64,000 nucleotides of DNA from contig JAAMPI010000009.1 in assembly GCA_013054445.1 (NCBI GenBank), positions 1-64,000 of the forward strand, in the 5' to 3' direction. This document shows positions 33,301 through 45,673 of the stretch, one piece after another. The position numbers and the translations under genes were made by a program. Each line of letters starts with the position of its first letter. The first letter of the stretch is position 1. Below the pieces are notes generated by a model. It searched no databases and had not been told where the DNA came from. It saw only the letters and a program-made list of their open reading frames with translations. This DNA is from Cudoniella acicularis. Lineage: Eukaryota; Ascomycota; Leotiomycetes; Helotiales; Helotiaceae.

Positions 33301-36283
33301 GTGAGTCTGCGCAATAAGTTAGCGGAGTTTGGATTAACAGTAACTCGGAATTACCAATGTCGTATTCGAGATCCAATAATGAATCTTCCTCCACGTCGTA
33401 ATGTCTTATCCAAGTTGACCAGCCGAGCCATCTGACCATCTGAGCGATGACTGGTATCAGGCTGGGAACTCCCGTGCTAAACGAATCGACACTCATCGTA
33501 TCAAGCTTCTGCTCTTCTCGAAGAAGATGAAGGCCAATGACAAGATCTACAAGAGCCGTTTTGCGCTTTCCCATGTCATTATTTTTAGATGTTGGTAGAG
33601 CATTCGACACAACCGAATGACCAAGAGTCGAACTTGTAAACTCGCGCGTGAGTTTCACATGTCGTTGAACAAAATTACCGTCATCGCTGCTACTGAGCGA
33701 GAATAATGGGGAGACAGGCTCGGGGTCCTTGCCGATGTCTATGTCGTCGTCTTCAGCCAGCCATTTCCAGGAAGAATTATCGGCCCATGTTGGCAATGGG
33801 TTTCCGTTAGAGGATTCTTGATACTTCATCCTCCGCCAACTCTCCAAATCAGATTGAGCTCCACTACTAGATCGTAAGAAACCTGCGCGGGATTTCCGCT
33901 TTATGTGAGTTTTGTTCTGAATACGCCGCGGTTCGTCATTCATGCTGAAAACTGCTGAGAACAGTACAATAACAAGAGCAGTCCATTCGGGGTCCACTGC
34001 ATTTACTGACTCGAGACGAAGCCATTGCATGATATTCCACCAGCCAACCAAAAGTCCGTCTCCGCCCCCTGCGCCCGGAATCACCGCTCTGCAAACTTCA
34101 AGGATCTTACAAACATGAGGGTTCCGAGGTTCCAACCGGATTTGGATTTGATGTATCTTGCCTTCGTCATCGAGGATATCTACAAACCCATGTGGCCTCG
34201 AATTCCGAAGACCTCGAAGAGCACGGGGCCCTTGACTGAGAACTCGTTTAAAACCCCCTTCGCGTTTTGCGCGTGGTGTAGCATTATGACCGAGATTTCG
34301 AATATTGCTGATAGCAAACTTAGCAGGAAGTGGAACCGTCATTAAGCTACTCCAAGGAGCTTGAAGGCTGAGTTCTCCATAACCGTCAGCGGTTTCCGTC
34401 AAGACTAAAATGCGTGAAACATGTCCATCGTCAAGCCTGCAGGCGTCTATGACAGTATTTGCCCTCCTAACAAGGCCTAAGGAAATGGCATTTTGGTCTG
34501 AATCTCCTTTCTTTCCACGCACACGATTGATATGAAGATCACCATTGATATGTTGAGTCTTGGTGTGAAGAGTTATAACGAGTAGCTTTTTCTCGTCCGA
34601 ATCCAGGATACAAATCACGATACGATTTCCTTCATGCTCATCTGCTGCAGAAGATGGCGCGGTAAGCGTAAATATCTTGCACTGATTTGTGGCGGGTATG
34701 TGCTGACTGGAGTATCGAACATTGCTGTGCTCCGCAGGGACGCTACAAATTTTGTGTAGGACAATTTCTTGCCTGAGTGCATCGAACTCCTCGTCATCTA
34801 GGCCCATGCTGTGAAAACCTTCAAAATCACCTCCTGCGCGAAGTTCATCGAGTAAGTCATCAACAGGAGCCTCCAAAAAGCTGTTCAGGCTATGGTTGAA
34901 CTGAGAGGCCTGAGAGAAACTTGGGCCATTAGCTCCAACAAAACCGGTGCTCGTTCTTGCATGTTGGCTTCCTAAAGAATCTCCACGCCTATTTGTAGTA
35001 TGTGGGTGCCCAGTTGCAAGCTCAGAAAATGCAGATCTTTCATGAGAAGCAGACAAATCCGCACGTGCTAGCATGGAACTAACACGGCGAGATTTTCTTC
35101 TGGGAATTGCAGAGGTCTCGAAATCGGGATCAAGAGTGGATGCAAAGTCAACGACTTTTTCTTTTCCAGGGTTACCCTTTTTATTAGGTTTTAGGTCTAA
35201 CGCTGGGCCACTGACTCCGAAGCTCTCTCTAAATGTCTGCTGGGGACCTAAAATTGGAGTTGTGGCTCCTGTTCCAGTACCTGGAACGAAGGAGCTTCTG
35301 CGACGAGAAGAATCACTTGGTATACGAGTTTTTTCGCTCATGCTCTCTTCTCCAAGATATGTCATTTTCCAAACGGTGTACATACTTGTTTCGCGGTTTA
35401 ACGTCAAGGCCAGAACCAAAGACTGATCGCAAATATTCCCAAATTCATCTCGTCGTGAAACGTGAAGTATCTCTTCCGCCGTATCCAAAGATGTAATCTT
35501 GACCGAGCCCTTCCGTGGAGTTTTTATCTCAGATTTCTGAGGTTGGGCAACCACCAAGCCCATCTCAGAAAGCGGGTCTGAGAGGGAAAACAACCTTGGC
35601 CAGTTCGCATCGTCCTTCAACGCTGGAGGATCCCATAAATCTTTCAATGTAGAGGTGAATTGCAAGGATATCTGTTTTGGTGCCCCGAGATCCGCGATTG
35701 AGAACGTTGATTGCTGTGAGCTCGACGCAGACCATGGCTGTGGCTGGGAAGAAACAAAGGAATTTGGTGGAACCTTGGGAAATTTCAGCGAAGCAGAAAC
35801 AAGATTGTCGACTCGAAGCTTGCGTTGTATTATGAGGCCATTCGGGGCTGCTATAGCAAATTCGACTTCGAATGGGAGATGTATGACATGGCTTGTCCCG
35901 GAAAGAAAATATACATGCGCCTGGGTCTTTAGAAAGACCACCAACGCCGCAGATCTTCTTGAAGCCCCTTGTTTCTCTGCAGAGTTCGTGCTTTTTGTCT
36001 CGAGGGGCCCAACGCTTGGGAACGACGTCAACAAGGCCTGGTTGACTGGCTCTTTCTCGAGGTCGAATTTGTAACTTTTCCGAAAGACGCCCCCACGCGA
36101 CCAAATGACACAGCGCGAGGTAACAAGGAGCTCATCTTCGTCGAATGTAGAGTCGGCATCACCATCGAAGTGATTGTGCCATTTGTAGAGAGTGTTGGGA
36201 GGATCCGAAGGGAGCAAGTGTTCCTGAATCGCATATTGAAGTCCTGTAGGCTGGTGGAGGCCTAATGAAACGACCGAAGCCAT
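30350..36283 (-). CDS. APC1: Anaphase-promoting complex subunit 1 (Apc1/BimE)
   Basis: Scaffold of the APC/C ubiquitin ligase that drives anaphase and mitotic exit. About 1,945 residues. The N-terminal propeller region begins MASVVSLGLHQP and contains SRCVIWSRGGVFRKSYKF and a disordered Ser-rich insertion with basic clusters (residues about 330-500, a likely phospho-region). The C-terminal half has the PC-repeat solenoid: CWAFFHAGVAAGLSIS, FLLALGLNGHL, TPKHTMTSIGLLLGLAASYIGTMDS, TGIMGIGLLYCNTQHRRMSE, AAGFALGLINLGKGSDL and HLAIGALFLGGG. These motifs are diagnostic. Introns: 32798-32845 (48 nt) breaks the frame if ignored. A second at 33307-33354 (48 nt, GTAATT, GCTAAC branch, GCGCAG) is frame-neutral but has all splice signals, so I accept it. 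The frame is otherwise clean over 5.8 kb. Confidence 0.95.
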
Positions 36284-36778
36284 TTCTCAGGATGCTGTAA
36301 GTAAACTTCATCGACGCGTCATATTTTGTAAGGGGTACTGGGGTGCTAGAGATCTTCACTCTAGGAGAGGTATTTTCAAGTTTCTGGTTGTGTGGGATGT
36401 CATCGTGGTTTCCCTCAACGCGTCGCGAAAGTCAACGAGGCTGAAAAGTTGCCGCATGCTAAATTTCCTTGCACCTCCCCCACCTCGCCTCACAAACTTT
36501 ATGCCTTCACTATACCTCCTATTCAGCAAAACTATTTCCAAGCTTTCCATCAAGCATTCTAACAGGAGAGGCATCTTAAGGAGTGGAGCGGTCGTGAACT
36601 GCTTCAATGGTTTCGCACAACACGTACCTCGGCCAGGCGTCGCAGAGGACTTGAAGACTCAGAAGAACATAAACCAAGACAGAAATTTCATCTCAAGCGA
36701 TTGTTGTCCAGTATATCAAGTCACAGTCATAGCATAGGTTTGCGCATCAATCTCACGAAAATTTGTTGGGTGTGGATC
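36284..36778. other. Intergenic, Apc1 promoter side
   Basis: About 500 bases upstream of Apc1 and downstream of the broken F-box gene. Overlapping ORFs on both strands show no motif. No recognised element. Confidence 0.5.
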
Positions 36779-38109
36779 TTAATTGTTCTCCGAAAGTGAT
36801 GAAGAGTCACTCTCTGTATCCAAACTAGTGCTACTTCCACTATCGCTGCCATTCCTACTGAAAAGCAATGTGGAGTTCGCCCTGTGGAACCTCGGTCTCT
36901 TTTTCCAACCCTCGGTCACCTTCTCCAACCTGGTCATAAACCCCTTCTTTAACTTCCTCCCCAATATTCTAGCCCTCTCCCTAAGCCCACCAAAGCGAAA
37001 ATCCGCCGTCCCGCAATCATCTGTTTTATTTTCAAGACCCTCAAACAATTGCTTGGCGCCCTTCTTTTGTCCCTTATGACAGAGCCTATGCCGCGAGCCA
37101 CCTCTCCCCTCCTCCTTGGGACTGCACCATCCCTTCCTTGAGAAACAGTGCACGCACCCCTTAGGGCCGAGACTTCCAACTTCTCCATTAACCACATCCC
37201 CTAAGTCCCACCACACAACCACGAAATGCTTCCGCTTGCCCCTGTCATAGATTTCATACTCTGTCGAGGCCCTCTCCAGCATGCACCGGAACCACCATTT
37301 ACAAAATCGGCATCACTTCTTGCTCTCCGGATCTTCACACTGACAATCCACATATCCGGACCACGCGTTGCCATTTAGCGGATTTTGGTGTATGGAGCAG
37401 GTATTTGCGGTATGGGCGTTTGCGTTTGCATTCGTGAGATTCAGGTAAATGTCTAGCAACATATCCTCACACATTTCGTCCTGAGTAACCGACGACAGAC
37501 CCCTCGGGCAGATAATCCAGTGAAACGTGCGCATTAATAGCTGCCCGTTAACAATATTTACAGTGACTTCTGACTTCTCTCGGATGGTGAAGCCATCATA
37601 GATGTAATCTCTCCACCGAGTGCGTCCAGAGAGATGTTCAAGGTGGGAGAGGCGTTATAGCCTGCTGCGTGGAGTTTTGCGGCTATACGCATGAATGCTA
37701 TGTTATTTCTTCTAGGGAAGAGTTTCCTGATGTTGGTACCCAATTCGTCGACGAGGCATACTCGGAATCTCCCGAGGAAACCCGGTTGTCGATTGATGGT
37801 GTGAAGCCGGTTGCATCTTGCGCAGTAAATGTAATCCTCGAAATCTCGTTCGAGGAGGAGGAATCGCTGGTAAGGATAGAGGCCTCGCTCGTTTCAGCTG
37901 CACCTGCAATTGCGGAATGAAACTCATCGTTTGAGAATTTTGTAGAATCGGTGGTTCGCGAGTGCTAGTGATACTATCGATTCGTGTGGTAAAAAATCCA
38001 GATAAAGCACAAGTTCCGGTAGGAGTGTGTTTAGACAGGCTGGTGGGCGTACTTCCTTAGATGTAGTGGTCGCTAGTCCCGATCTTGAAAAGAGCTCCTT
38101 CCTCATCAT
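36779..38109 (-). pseudogene. F-box-like gene with in-frame stops and a frameshift
   Basis: The first segment holds a recognisable F-box, LLPELVLYLDFLPHESIVSLALANHRFYKIL. The same frame then runs through TGA at 37924-37926 and TGA at 37894-37896 into FLLLERDFEDYIYCARCNRLH, the segment that usually follows the box in fungal F-box proteins of this type. After GGEIT a single-base slip near 37591-37610 leads to IYDGFTIREKSEVTVNIVNG and MRTFHWIICPRGL. In that frame a third TGA at 37313-37315 separates CEDPESKK from CRFCKWWFRCMLERASTEYEIYDRGKRKHFVVVWWDLG, again typical of the family C-terminus. The tail is Lys/Arg- and Ser-rich. The open frame extends upstream of 38109 to about 38232, so the true start may lie there. 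Such proteins recruit substrates to SCF ligases. Confidence 0.7.
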
Positions 38110-39433
38110 TGATAAGGAATCTCTTGACGAGGCAGAAATTTCCTCCTGTGATGGAGCTTCATTTGAAGCCGTTTTTGTGGTGGAATCGGTTGCTTCAGCA
38201 GTGGTAGCATTTTGTTCCGGGCCGCAGAATATCTTTTATTCTTTCGGTGAGATTTCAGTGAAGGGTTCTTGCGAGCTTCTCCAAAAAGATTCGTCGACCA
38301 CATTGTGACTTCGTGTGATTTGATAGAAGAAAAGGTATGGAAGGGATACGGTCTGGAATGGGATGAAGATAAAAATTGAAAAGGATTGTTAGATGGAAAA
38401 GTAGAAAAGAATAATAGCTCTGACGAAAGCTGTTAATATATCTACTTAGACTAGAAACTAGGCGCGATTGACGGCGGGTTCAATGCTAAAAAAAACCCGG
38501 ACTTGTTTTAGCCCCATGTTACCTGCCACCAACGGTTGCTCCCGCAGGCAGGCTTGATCAGCATGTGAACTAAAAGTAGAAATAGGGTTCTCTCTTCGAG
38601 CTTTTTCAGGTCCATTTTAAAACCTCACTCTAAACACTTACCAGATCAAGTATTTTCTGAGTGCCGGGTTACCAGTCTAATAATATGCCAGAGTACCAAA
38701 ACTACTTAGCTTCGCTAACTAAAGACACATATTAGTGAATAAGTTAAAGGAATAGACTGTTAGACTACTTAAAGTGTCTAGATCGCTATCTTACTGTGCG
38801 TAAAGAATGCAAGTTCCATGAGCAGAAGCAAGGAAGAAGAAGATTTACATTCCTCTTTGCAATGGTGTCTCATAGAAGCAAAGCGTTATTTCTTCGAAGT
38901 TGTGAGTTAATGACCAGAGCCATTTTGGATTTGTAGCTGCACCTGGTCTTGGTTGGTCCGGAAGGCGACAATCATCGTGTTCGCGTTGGCGTCATTATGG
39001 TTTTGTCCATCAAGACGGTATGGGATTTAAAGGAATGTAGCAGTGGTTATAAACTAACTCGCCACAGCCCCGTCTACCAAAAGGCGGATGGGCCTTAAGC
39101 AAATTAGCAATAGAGCCTGCCCCAAGCGCCTCCACGCACCTCTTTTTGCTTTGGCATGAGATGTAGGTACAGCGTCCTGGCTCTTGCACATTGTTATGTG
39201 AGAGTTCAATGTTCCGCATGGAATACAGAGTTGCAAGGATGGATCTCGCCTTGTACTCCACCTGGCCTTGCGGAATTGCTCAAGAAATAAAATGTTCTAA
39301 GCTGGGGTGAAAAGGAGAATTATGACAGGGCAGAAGTGAAGATTGGGCCATAAATGGACGAAATGGTAAAAGTGGGAATCCTTGGGGTATCTGACAGACC
39401 GTTTGACCTAACATAACATCATGCGCGGAGCTA
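38110..39433. other. Intergenic
   Basis: About 1.3 kb. The first part may hold the lost start of the F-box gene (an open frame 38106-38303 in another phase begins MWSTNLFGEARKNP). From 38330 to 39430 the DNA is AT-rich with no supported gene; the last part is the 3' UTR of the WD40 gene. Confidence 0.5.
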
Positions 39434-41284
39434 TCACTCAAATAGCTTCCCTCGCTTCGACCGTCCATTCTCCATAGCCGCCAACGCATGATCAATTCCA
39501 GTAACGTCCAAATCCCCAGCAACGTTCGTACTCTTCTCCCCCAATGCTAGTCTTTCAGATGGGACACGTGTTTTGAAAACCTTGGCTTGCTTCTGAGTTG
39601 TAAGAATGGTGAACCGATGCTCGCCCAATATCAGCAAATTTGATATGTCTCCCAAAGGCGCTTGCGTATTGATGATTTGCTCAATACCAGAGCATCGCTC
39701 TCCTTGCAGGTCAATTCCTTCTAGTTTGATCATCCGGGAGCTAGATGATGTGCTGTTGAACGGGTTTGCTGGTCCTTTCATGGCCACTTTTCGACTATTT
39801 GCCGACCAATATTTTGCCAGACTAGGAATGATTATGTATGTTTCACCAAGCCAGAAGACGACCGATTCTTCAACTGGGTTGGTTGACGAAGCACTAGGGA
39901 GCTCTAAGATAGAGATTTGTCCCTGCATTCGATCGGATGGTGCCCTACCACCGAAAGGCTCTACAGATTTTCGTGTCGAAGGGGTCATTGGTGCAAACTT
40001 TGATCCTGCATTTTGCGATGGTGCAATGTGGCGGGCCTTGACTCCAATGTCAATGTACCCTGAGAGGCTGTATTCCGACATGGATCCTCCTTTGATTCCT
40101 GCCCGACCCAACAAGCCTTGCGATGCACCAGGGCCAACACCCTCAATATCCCAAATAGCCCACTCCCCATCATTGAGTAGGACTATGATGGCCTGACCTC
40201 CCGAGACCCATTTCGCATCGATGATTGTTTTACGCCCATATCCACTATGCGCGCCAGGAGGATGTGACGGCTGGTCGCTTTTGGAAGATTGAAAGCTAAC
40301 ATAAAGAGAAAGAAGCCAAGTACCCTGCTCAGCCGCGGGAGTTTCAGATCCCTCTTCAGAACTCTTGGTCAACTGCTTATAATCGTAGATACGACATGCG
40401 CCTTTGAGATCCGTGACGAGAAGATGACTGGAGCGCTGCCCAGAGAGAGATGGGTTGAATGTAATAGATTTAGCAGGTGAAGCCAGGTATACCTTCTGAA
40501 ATGGCTCTATTTGAGGTTGCGGGGATTTTGTTGAGACTCTGTATAGAAGCAATAAGCCTGTTACCTCTCTGGAGCACGATGCTACTATAATATATGGATC
40601 CGAGGATGTAGAGAACTTAGTTTCCGGCTTGGTTGCATCTGAGGGACTTATTGAGGAGTCTACCGTCAGAGTAACCCCTTCAGATGGCTTCTGGTGGCCG
40701 GAAAGTAGGACCACAGTTTCACCCCATTTTCCTTTGCCAGCATAGGCGCTGGTAAAGTCTACCCGAAACTCAGGGCGCGCTTTGCTGGCTGGGGATGGTG
40801 GAATCAGAGGTAAAGTGACCAGCCGCAAGGAATTGTCCGCACACGCCGCGGTGAACACGATTTTCTGCTTTAATGGCTGAATCCCGCGCCATGAAGGCCC
40901 CTCTGCCTTAAGTATTGGGGTTGGTAGTATCGCAAGGTGAAGGACATCGGTTCCAAAATGAAGATCTAGCGTTTGTATTATTTCAGGGTATGGCCTGGTC
41001 AGATCGAGCTCCTCTTCATCATCTTTGAATTCAACTTTATCTTGGAATTGTTTCGAAGCGGATTCATCCTCGTCAGAGTCAAGAGATATGACTGCACCTT
41101 CTACACCATTCGTCTTTTGTGATGTTGTTGATGTTTGGGCTGGAGTTTTGAATGTACTGCCCCCTCGCCAGACAACCCTTACTCCATTCTCGTGGCCATA
41201 GAGTATGATGCTAGATCCGTTCGCAGATTGTGTAGGGTAGACTTTTGCAGTGTGTATTCGATGGGGCAATTCGTAGCTATCCAA
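39434..41284 (-). CDS. WD40-type protein, probably Nup37-like nucleoporin
   Basis: One exon of 616 residues. It opens with MDSYELPHRIHTAKVYP, then SIILYGHENGVRVVWRGG, matching the first blade of fungal Nup37-type proteins as I recall them. An acidic insert (SLDSDEDESASKQ..DDEEELD) follows. Further blade-like stretches are LDLHFGTDVLHLAILP, IVFTAACADNSLRLVTLPL, HLLVTDLKGACRIYDY, IIDAKWVSGGQAIIVLLNDGEWAIWDI and NLLILGEHRFTILTT. The WD dipeptides are weak, as usual in nucleoporins. The C-terminus ends in a basic GRSKRGKLFE. Nup37 binds Nup120 in the Y-complex of the nuclear pore. The propeller is clear from pattern; the specific identity is from memory and less certain. The gene is divergent from the MFS gene, with 1.3 kb between starts. 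Confidence 0.6.
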   Translation of the reverse strand: MDSYELPHRIHTAKVYPTQSANGSSIILYGHENGVRVVWRGGSTFKTPAQTSTTSQKTNGVEGAVISLDSDEDESASKQFQDKVEFKDDEEELDLTRPYPEIIQTLDLHFGTDVLHLAILPTPILKAEGPSWRGIQPLKQKIVFTAACADNSLRLVTLPLIPPSPASKARPEFRVDFTSAYAGKGKWGETVVLLSGHQKPSEGVTLTVDSSISPSDATKPETKFSTSSDPYIIVASCSREVTGLLLLYRVSTKSPQPQIEPFQKVYLASPAKSITFNPSLSGQRSSHLLVTDLKGACRIYDYKQLTKSSEEGSETPAAEQGTWLLSLYVSFQSSKSDQPSHPPGAHSGYGRKTIIDAKWVSGGQAIIVLLNDGEWAIWDIEGVGPGASQGLLGRAGIKGGSMSEYSLSGYIDIGVKARHIAPSQNAGSKFAPMTPSTRKSVEPFGGRAPSDRMQGQISILELPSASSTNPVEESVVFWLGETYIIIPSLAKYWSANSRKVAMKGPANPFNSTSSSSRMIKLEGIDLQGERCSGIEQIINTQAPLGDISNLLILGEHRFTILTTQKQAKVFKTRVPSERLALGEKSTNVAGDLDVTGIDHALAAMENGRSKRGKLFE

Positions 41285-42587
41285 TGAGTATTTGAGCTGA
41301 GAACCTTGAAGGGATAGCTTACCTCACTTGGATGTTTTGAGGGGTTCTTAAGAGCCTTGGTTGGGGAAGGTTGCTTGCCATCGCGATGGAAGTGCGCAGG
41401 AGGTAGAGCGACACACGATCATACAATTGGCATTTTTGGCGGTTTTGGTGTTGGTTGTCTCCTTCTCGTTGATAGTGTACAAAGGTGGTTTACAGGATGG
41501 AGCTCTCAGCGCGTCAAACCGCGTCGCTAAAAACCTTACGGAGGCAAGCTTGTTCCTGTCCTGCAAACAGGCTATTCTTCGGCTCAACAATATGATACTT
41601 TGCTGCATGGGATGAAAACTACACTTCCGAACTTCTGATGCTCTTTTTTCCACCCGTCCTGACATGATGCACCGCATACTGTGCCGCACACGGTCACACC
41701 AATCCGGTGCGCTGTCCAGCACGTATTTCGCCCAGCATCATCACCACCTTCGCCTTCGGACTTAAAGCTTGGTTTTCCACGTGAGATGGCCCGGCTTCGG
41801 TAACGCCTACCCAGGGTCACTCCAATATACGCATCAAGACGACGGGTGTTCGGCACGGCCCACGAATGAGGTGGCTCAGTTCGAGAGAGCTATTGGAGTC
41901 AGTTGGACCGGCTTTTCTCACCGCCCCGAAAATGGAACCCCGCACTGGAAGGGACTTTTGAGTTCCCCAGCGGAAGATCTCAACATGATAGCCTCCCTCG
42001 AGCCTCCATGAGGGAAAAGACTATATTGTAGGTTCAGATTGCTGGGAAATAGAGTGTCCACAACCTGCCTAGGTAGAGCCGCAGCTTTGGCGATAATTGA
42101 AAACCTCAAAGTAGCATTAAAAACGACTAACGCGAGAGATAAAAGGTTTCTCAGCGAGCTCTTATGAGATTTGACGATTGTAATTGACAGGGGAGACTCG
42201 GGAGCGGAATCTCTGCCGCTCTTGCAAATTCGCAATGGCTCCTGCAAGGGTCTTGGCCGTGGTTTGTCATTTCAAGCACCAGCTGGATCCGGCTATCCCC
42301 ACTATCGCCGCAAATCAACAGCAGCGAGCAGCTTTCCTCTTTCCTCTCCACCATTCCTCTTCAAAATATTCTTCTTCTGGTTAATATAAGTGCTTCAGAA
42401 ATCTTCAATTACACCATACTCTTCTTGCATGTTTTTAGTAGTTGGCGATCTTAGATTGGCCATATAACATCAAACTGCTTCTGCCGATACCTCGGCCAGG
42501 AAGTCGGTCCACTTGAAAAGCTGACTACTTTTTTTTTCTTGGGATACCTGCCCACTTCTGCTGACACGTTTGTGTTCCATTTGAACA
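41285..42587. other. Divergent intergenic region, WD40 / MFS
   Basis: About 1.3 kb holding the promoters of both flanking genes. ORFs at 41348-41856 and 41918-42354 overlap in several frames without motifs. A T9 run at 42530-42538 lies 50 bases before the MFS start. Confidence 0.5.
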
Positions 42588-44664
42588 ATGGGAAAGTCTG
42601 GAGATTTGGAGAAAGAAATGCTCCACGAAAACGATGCCTCTGCATTGGCCTCGTCAATAGCTCATTCGTCCCTGCGAGAAGAACTCGAAAAGGACCAAAA
42701 CATCCCAAGAACACCACGAACTTCACATTCCGTTTCCTCTCATGGCACAATAGATTCCGACCCTCTTTCCCCTCTCGAACGCGCTTTAACGCCAAATCTC
42801 CTGACCGAAGCTGAGCAACTTGGACAACCGGACCTCACCTTCTCAAAAACTGCGACTTCCTTCGCAACAACTGGCTCACGAATTCCTTCTTTCGAGGTCG
42901 ACTTTGGTCCGGATGACCCCGATGATCCTCGAAATTGGCCTCTCTGGTATCGCGGGGTTACAATCGCTACAGTTAGCTTATCGACATGGACGGTAGTTCT
43001 GTATAGTACGAGTTATACAAGTAGTATGCCAGGTATGATGGAAGAGTTTCACGAGACTAACGAGGTTATTGCTACACTCGGAGTTACAACATACCTCGTG
43101 GGTCTTGCCGTTGGAAGCTTGATATTGGCACCATTGAGCGAGATATATGGGCGAAGGCCCGTCTATATGGGAAGCTTGCTTTTCTATTGCTTGATGGTTT
43201 TACCCTGTGCCTTGGCAACATCGCTCCCCGAGATTCTTGTAGTCAGATTCTTTGGGTAAGTTTTCAATTGCAAAGGTGCTTTCTTCGCTAACGCAGCAAA
43301 GTGCTTGTGCCGGTGCGGCTATGATTTCTAATTCGCCGGGTACAGTGGCGGACATCACTGTAGAAAATTATCGCGCTCTAGCTTTCAGTATATGGAGCAT
43401 TGGCCCCATGAATGGACCTGTAACGGGCCCACTCATTGGAGGTTTCGTTGCCCAATACTTGGGATGGCGCTGGACTAATTGGATCGTGGTGATCATTTCC
43501 GGTGTGGCATGGTTAGCATGCTGTATGATCAAAGAAACTTACCCTCCAGTCTTGCTTAAAAGCAAAGCAGCCAAACGAAGGAAAGAGACCGGAGATGACA
43601 GGTGGTGGTGCAGATACGATAACAGCATGACTGGTATGTGTGAGAAATCCCGAAATACTTTCGGCCAAACTAACGGTCTTCGCAGCATTGCAAATTCTCA
43701 AAATTAATCTTTCCAGACCTTTTATACTATCATTTACAGAGCCAATTTTGTGGTTCTGGAATGCCTACATAGCTGTAGGTTCAACTTTGGACCTTCTTGA
43801 ATTCCTTTCCATCCCCATTTAGAAATAATTGAACTATCACTTGACATGATTCTTATTCGTCAATACAAAAGCTGACGGTTGCCTCTACAGATTATTTATG
43901 GTATCTTATACCTTTGCTTTGTTGCTTATCCACTGATCTATACCGACCTTCGTGGCTGGTCACCCGGCTTGAGCGGGCTCGCCTTCGTTGGTATCGGAGT
44001 TGGCACTATGATAGCAATTGTTACCGAGCCTTTAGCTAGGAAGATCGTCAACTCACATAAGAAAGATCCTGAAACTGGAAGAGTACCACCTGAGGCATCT
44101 GTTAGTATCATCTGCTTTGCGGCATTTTTATGTCCCATTGGGCAGCTATGGTTCTCGTGGACTTCCACCCCCATTACAATACACTGGATCTGGCCTATTC
44201 TAGCTGGTGTTCCGTTTGGAGCGGGAAATTGTCTGGTTTTTATCTACGCCTCGAATTATCTCGCTGGGTCATACGGTATTTATTCAGCTTCAGCACTTGC
44301 TGGAAATGCCGTTGTTCGATCCTTCTTGGGAGGGACATTACCATTAGCTGGACCATCAATGTATGCAAAGCTTACTCCCCATTGGGCCGGCACGCTGCTG
44401 GGATTGGTTCAGGTGGCTTTGATTCCAATTCCATTTGTGTTTTATAAATGGGGCGATAAGATTCGGGCCAGAAGTCCATTGATCAAACAGATGAGAGAGG
44501 ACCAGGAGAGGAATAATAAAAAAGCTGCGAGAGCGAAGAAGAACCAGGAGAAGGCTGACGCTGAGCGAGGGGAGGTCATGCTGAACGGTGAAGTTGACGA
44601 AGTCGACTCTGAAAAGGGGGTGGTTAATAAGACGGCCAATCCTGTGACGATAGAAAAGGAGTGA
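42588..44664 (+). CDS. MFS drug:H+ antiporter, DHA1 type
   Basis: Four exons (42588-43255, 43302-43633, 43686-43774, 43891-44664) sum to 620 residues. Introns of 46, 52 and 116 nt all begin GT and end AG, and the phases agree throughout. The cytoplasmic N-terminus is long and Ser-rich. FEVDFGPDDPDDPRNWPLWYRG leads into helix 1. Motif A of the family is seen in LAPLSEIYGRRPVYMG after helix 2, and the motif C region as SIGPMNGPVTGPLIGGF in helix 5. FTEPILWFWNAYIA starts the second half and GILYLCFVAYPLIYTD follows. The C-terminal 60 residues are Lys/Glu-rich. Relatives export fungicides, polyamines or toxins; the substrate here cannot be told. The third exon of 89 nt is the least certain element, and its donor is GTAGGT. 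Confidence 0.9.
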
Positions 44665-45673
44665 AGTATAGATGGTGTATAGATGGGACAATAATAAGTG
44701 GATATCCACTGTTAGCTTTTTACTTGGGATTTGCCTCACATTAGGGGTTGAAAAGGAAAAACTTAGCGCGAGTAAGACAGCTTGACGGCTTCATAGCCCG
44801 AGCTTAGACACTTATCAAATGGCAAGTCATACCCTAAACAGTTACTGACTTACAACCACTCAGATAGCCTCGAAAGGGAGTCAGTCATCACGTGTGTGAG
44901 ACAAACCCAAAACTGCCCACCACTTGTACAGTAGCTAAGTCAGCCTTGCAGGCAAAGGAGGCGGGCGCGTGGACTAAGCCCTCTGCGTCAGTGTCAGAAT
45001 TTTCATAGCCTGTCAGCACCTCAAAGAAAGGCAGTCGACAAAGGGCAGAAAAGGCAGAAAGGGAATAAATAGCTGTGTCGACATAAATGGCTTAGAGTTT
45101 GTCACCGTTCGCATGAGCCTGGAAGTGGAGTGTGTTATGCCAGACTGTCCCTGAAGCTATCCCCTCCCCTGGTGGATCTTCACCTGCTGCTCGGCAACCA
45201 GCAGACTGCCGCCCCAGTAGGCCCAGCCCCGATCAACCGCCAATCGCGGCCCAATTCCTAATCCTAGCAGCCTAGCGCTGTGCTGTCTCACTCCCGCCTT
45301 CGCTAAAAACGCTGCACATTATTTGCAAAATTCAGGGACGGACAACTTCTTCTCTTTTCCTTCCCCGCGCCTCCATCCCACGTCCCACGGTATCCTGCCA
45401 ATCTATTCCTACCGGTGTATTCAATCTGCTCTCGATCTTCTTCTATCGTGCTATTCTGTGGTTTCTCCCCCATCTGCTGCTCGATCTCGCCATCGTCGTG
45501 TGATCAACAGCCGCATAACTATCAGACACCGCCTTCGGATCGGGCCCTTGAGTCTCGATATCCTCACCGACAACATCAACAAAGGATCTCGACCATCCAA
45601 GTCGCCTCACTCACCGCGACAAGAAGACCATCGCCAAACCGCATCAGCGACCCTTCTGTGACTTTCAGTAGTC
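44665..45673. other. Intergenic with long pyrimidine-rich leader before eIF2A
   Basis: About 1 kb. From 45290 to 45660 the strand is strongly C/T-rich (TTCTCTTTTCCTTCCCC, CTTCTTCTATCG), the usual leader of a highly expressed fungal housekeeping gene. ORFs in this part are low-complexity and not called. Confidence 0.55.

Noticed and set aside
35565..36104. 179-codon minus-strand ORF and 139-codon plus-strand ORF
   Set aside because: Both lie inside the conserved Apc1 reading frame and are shadows of it.
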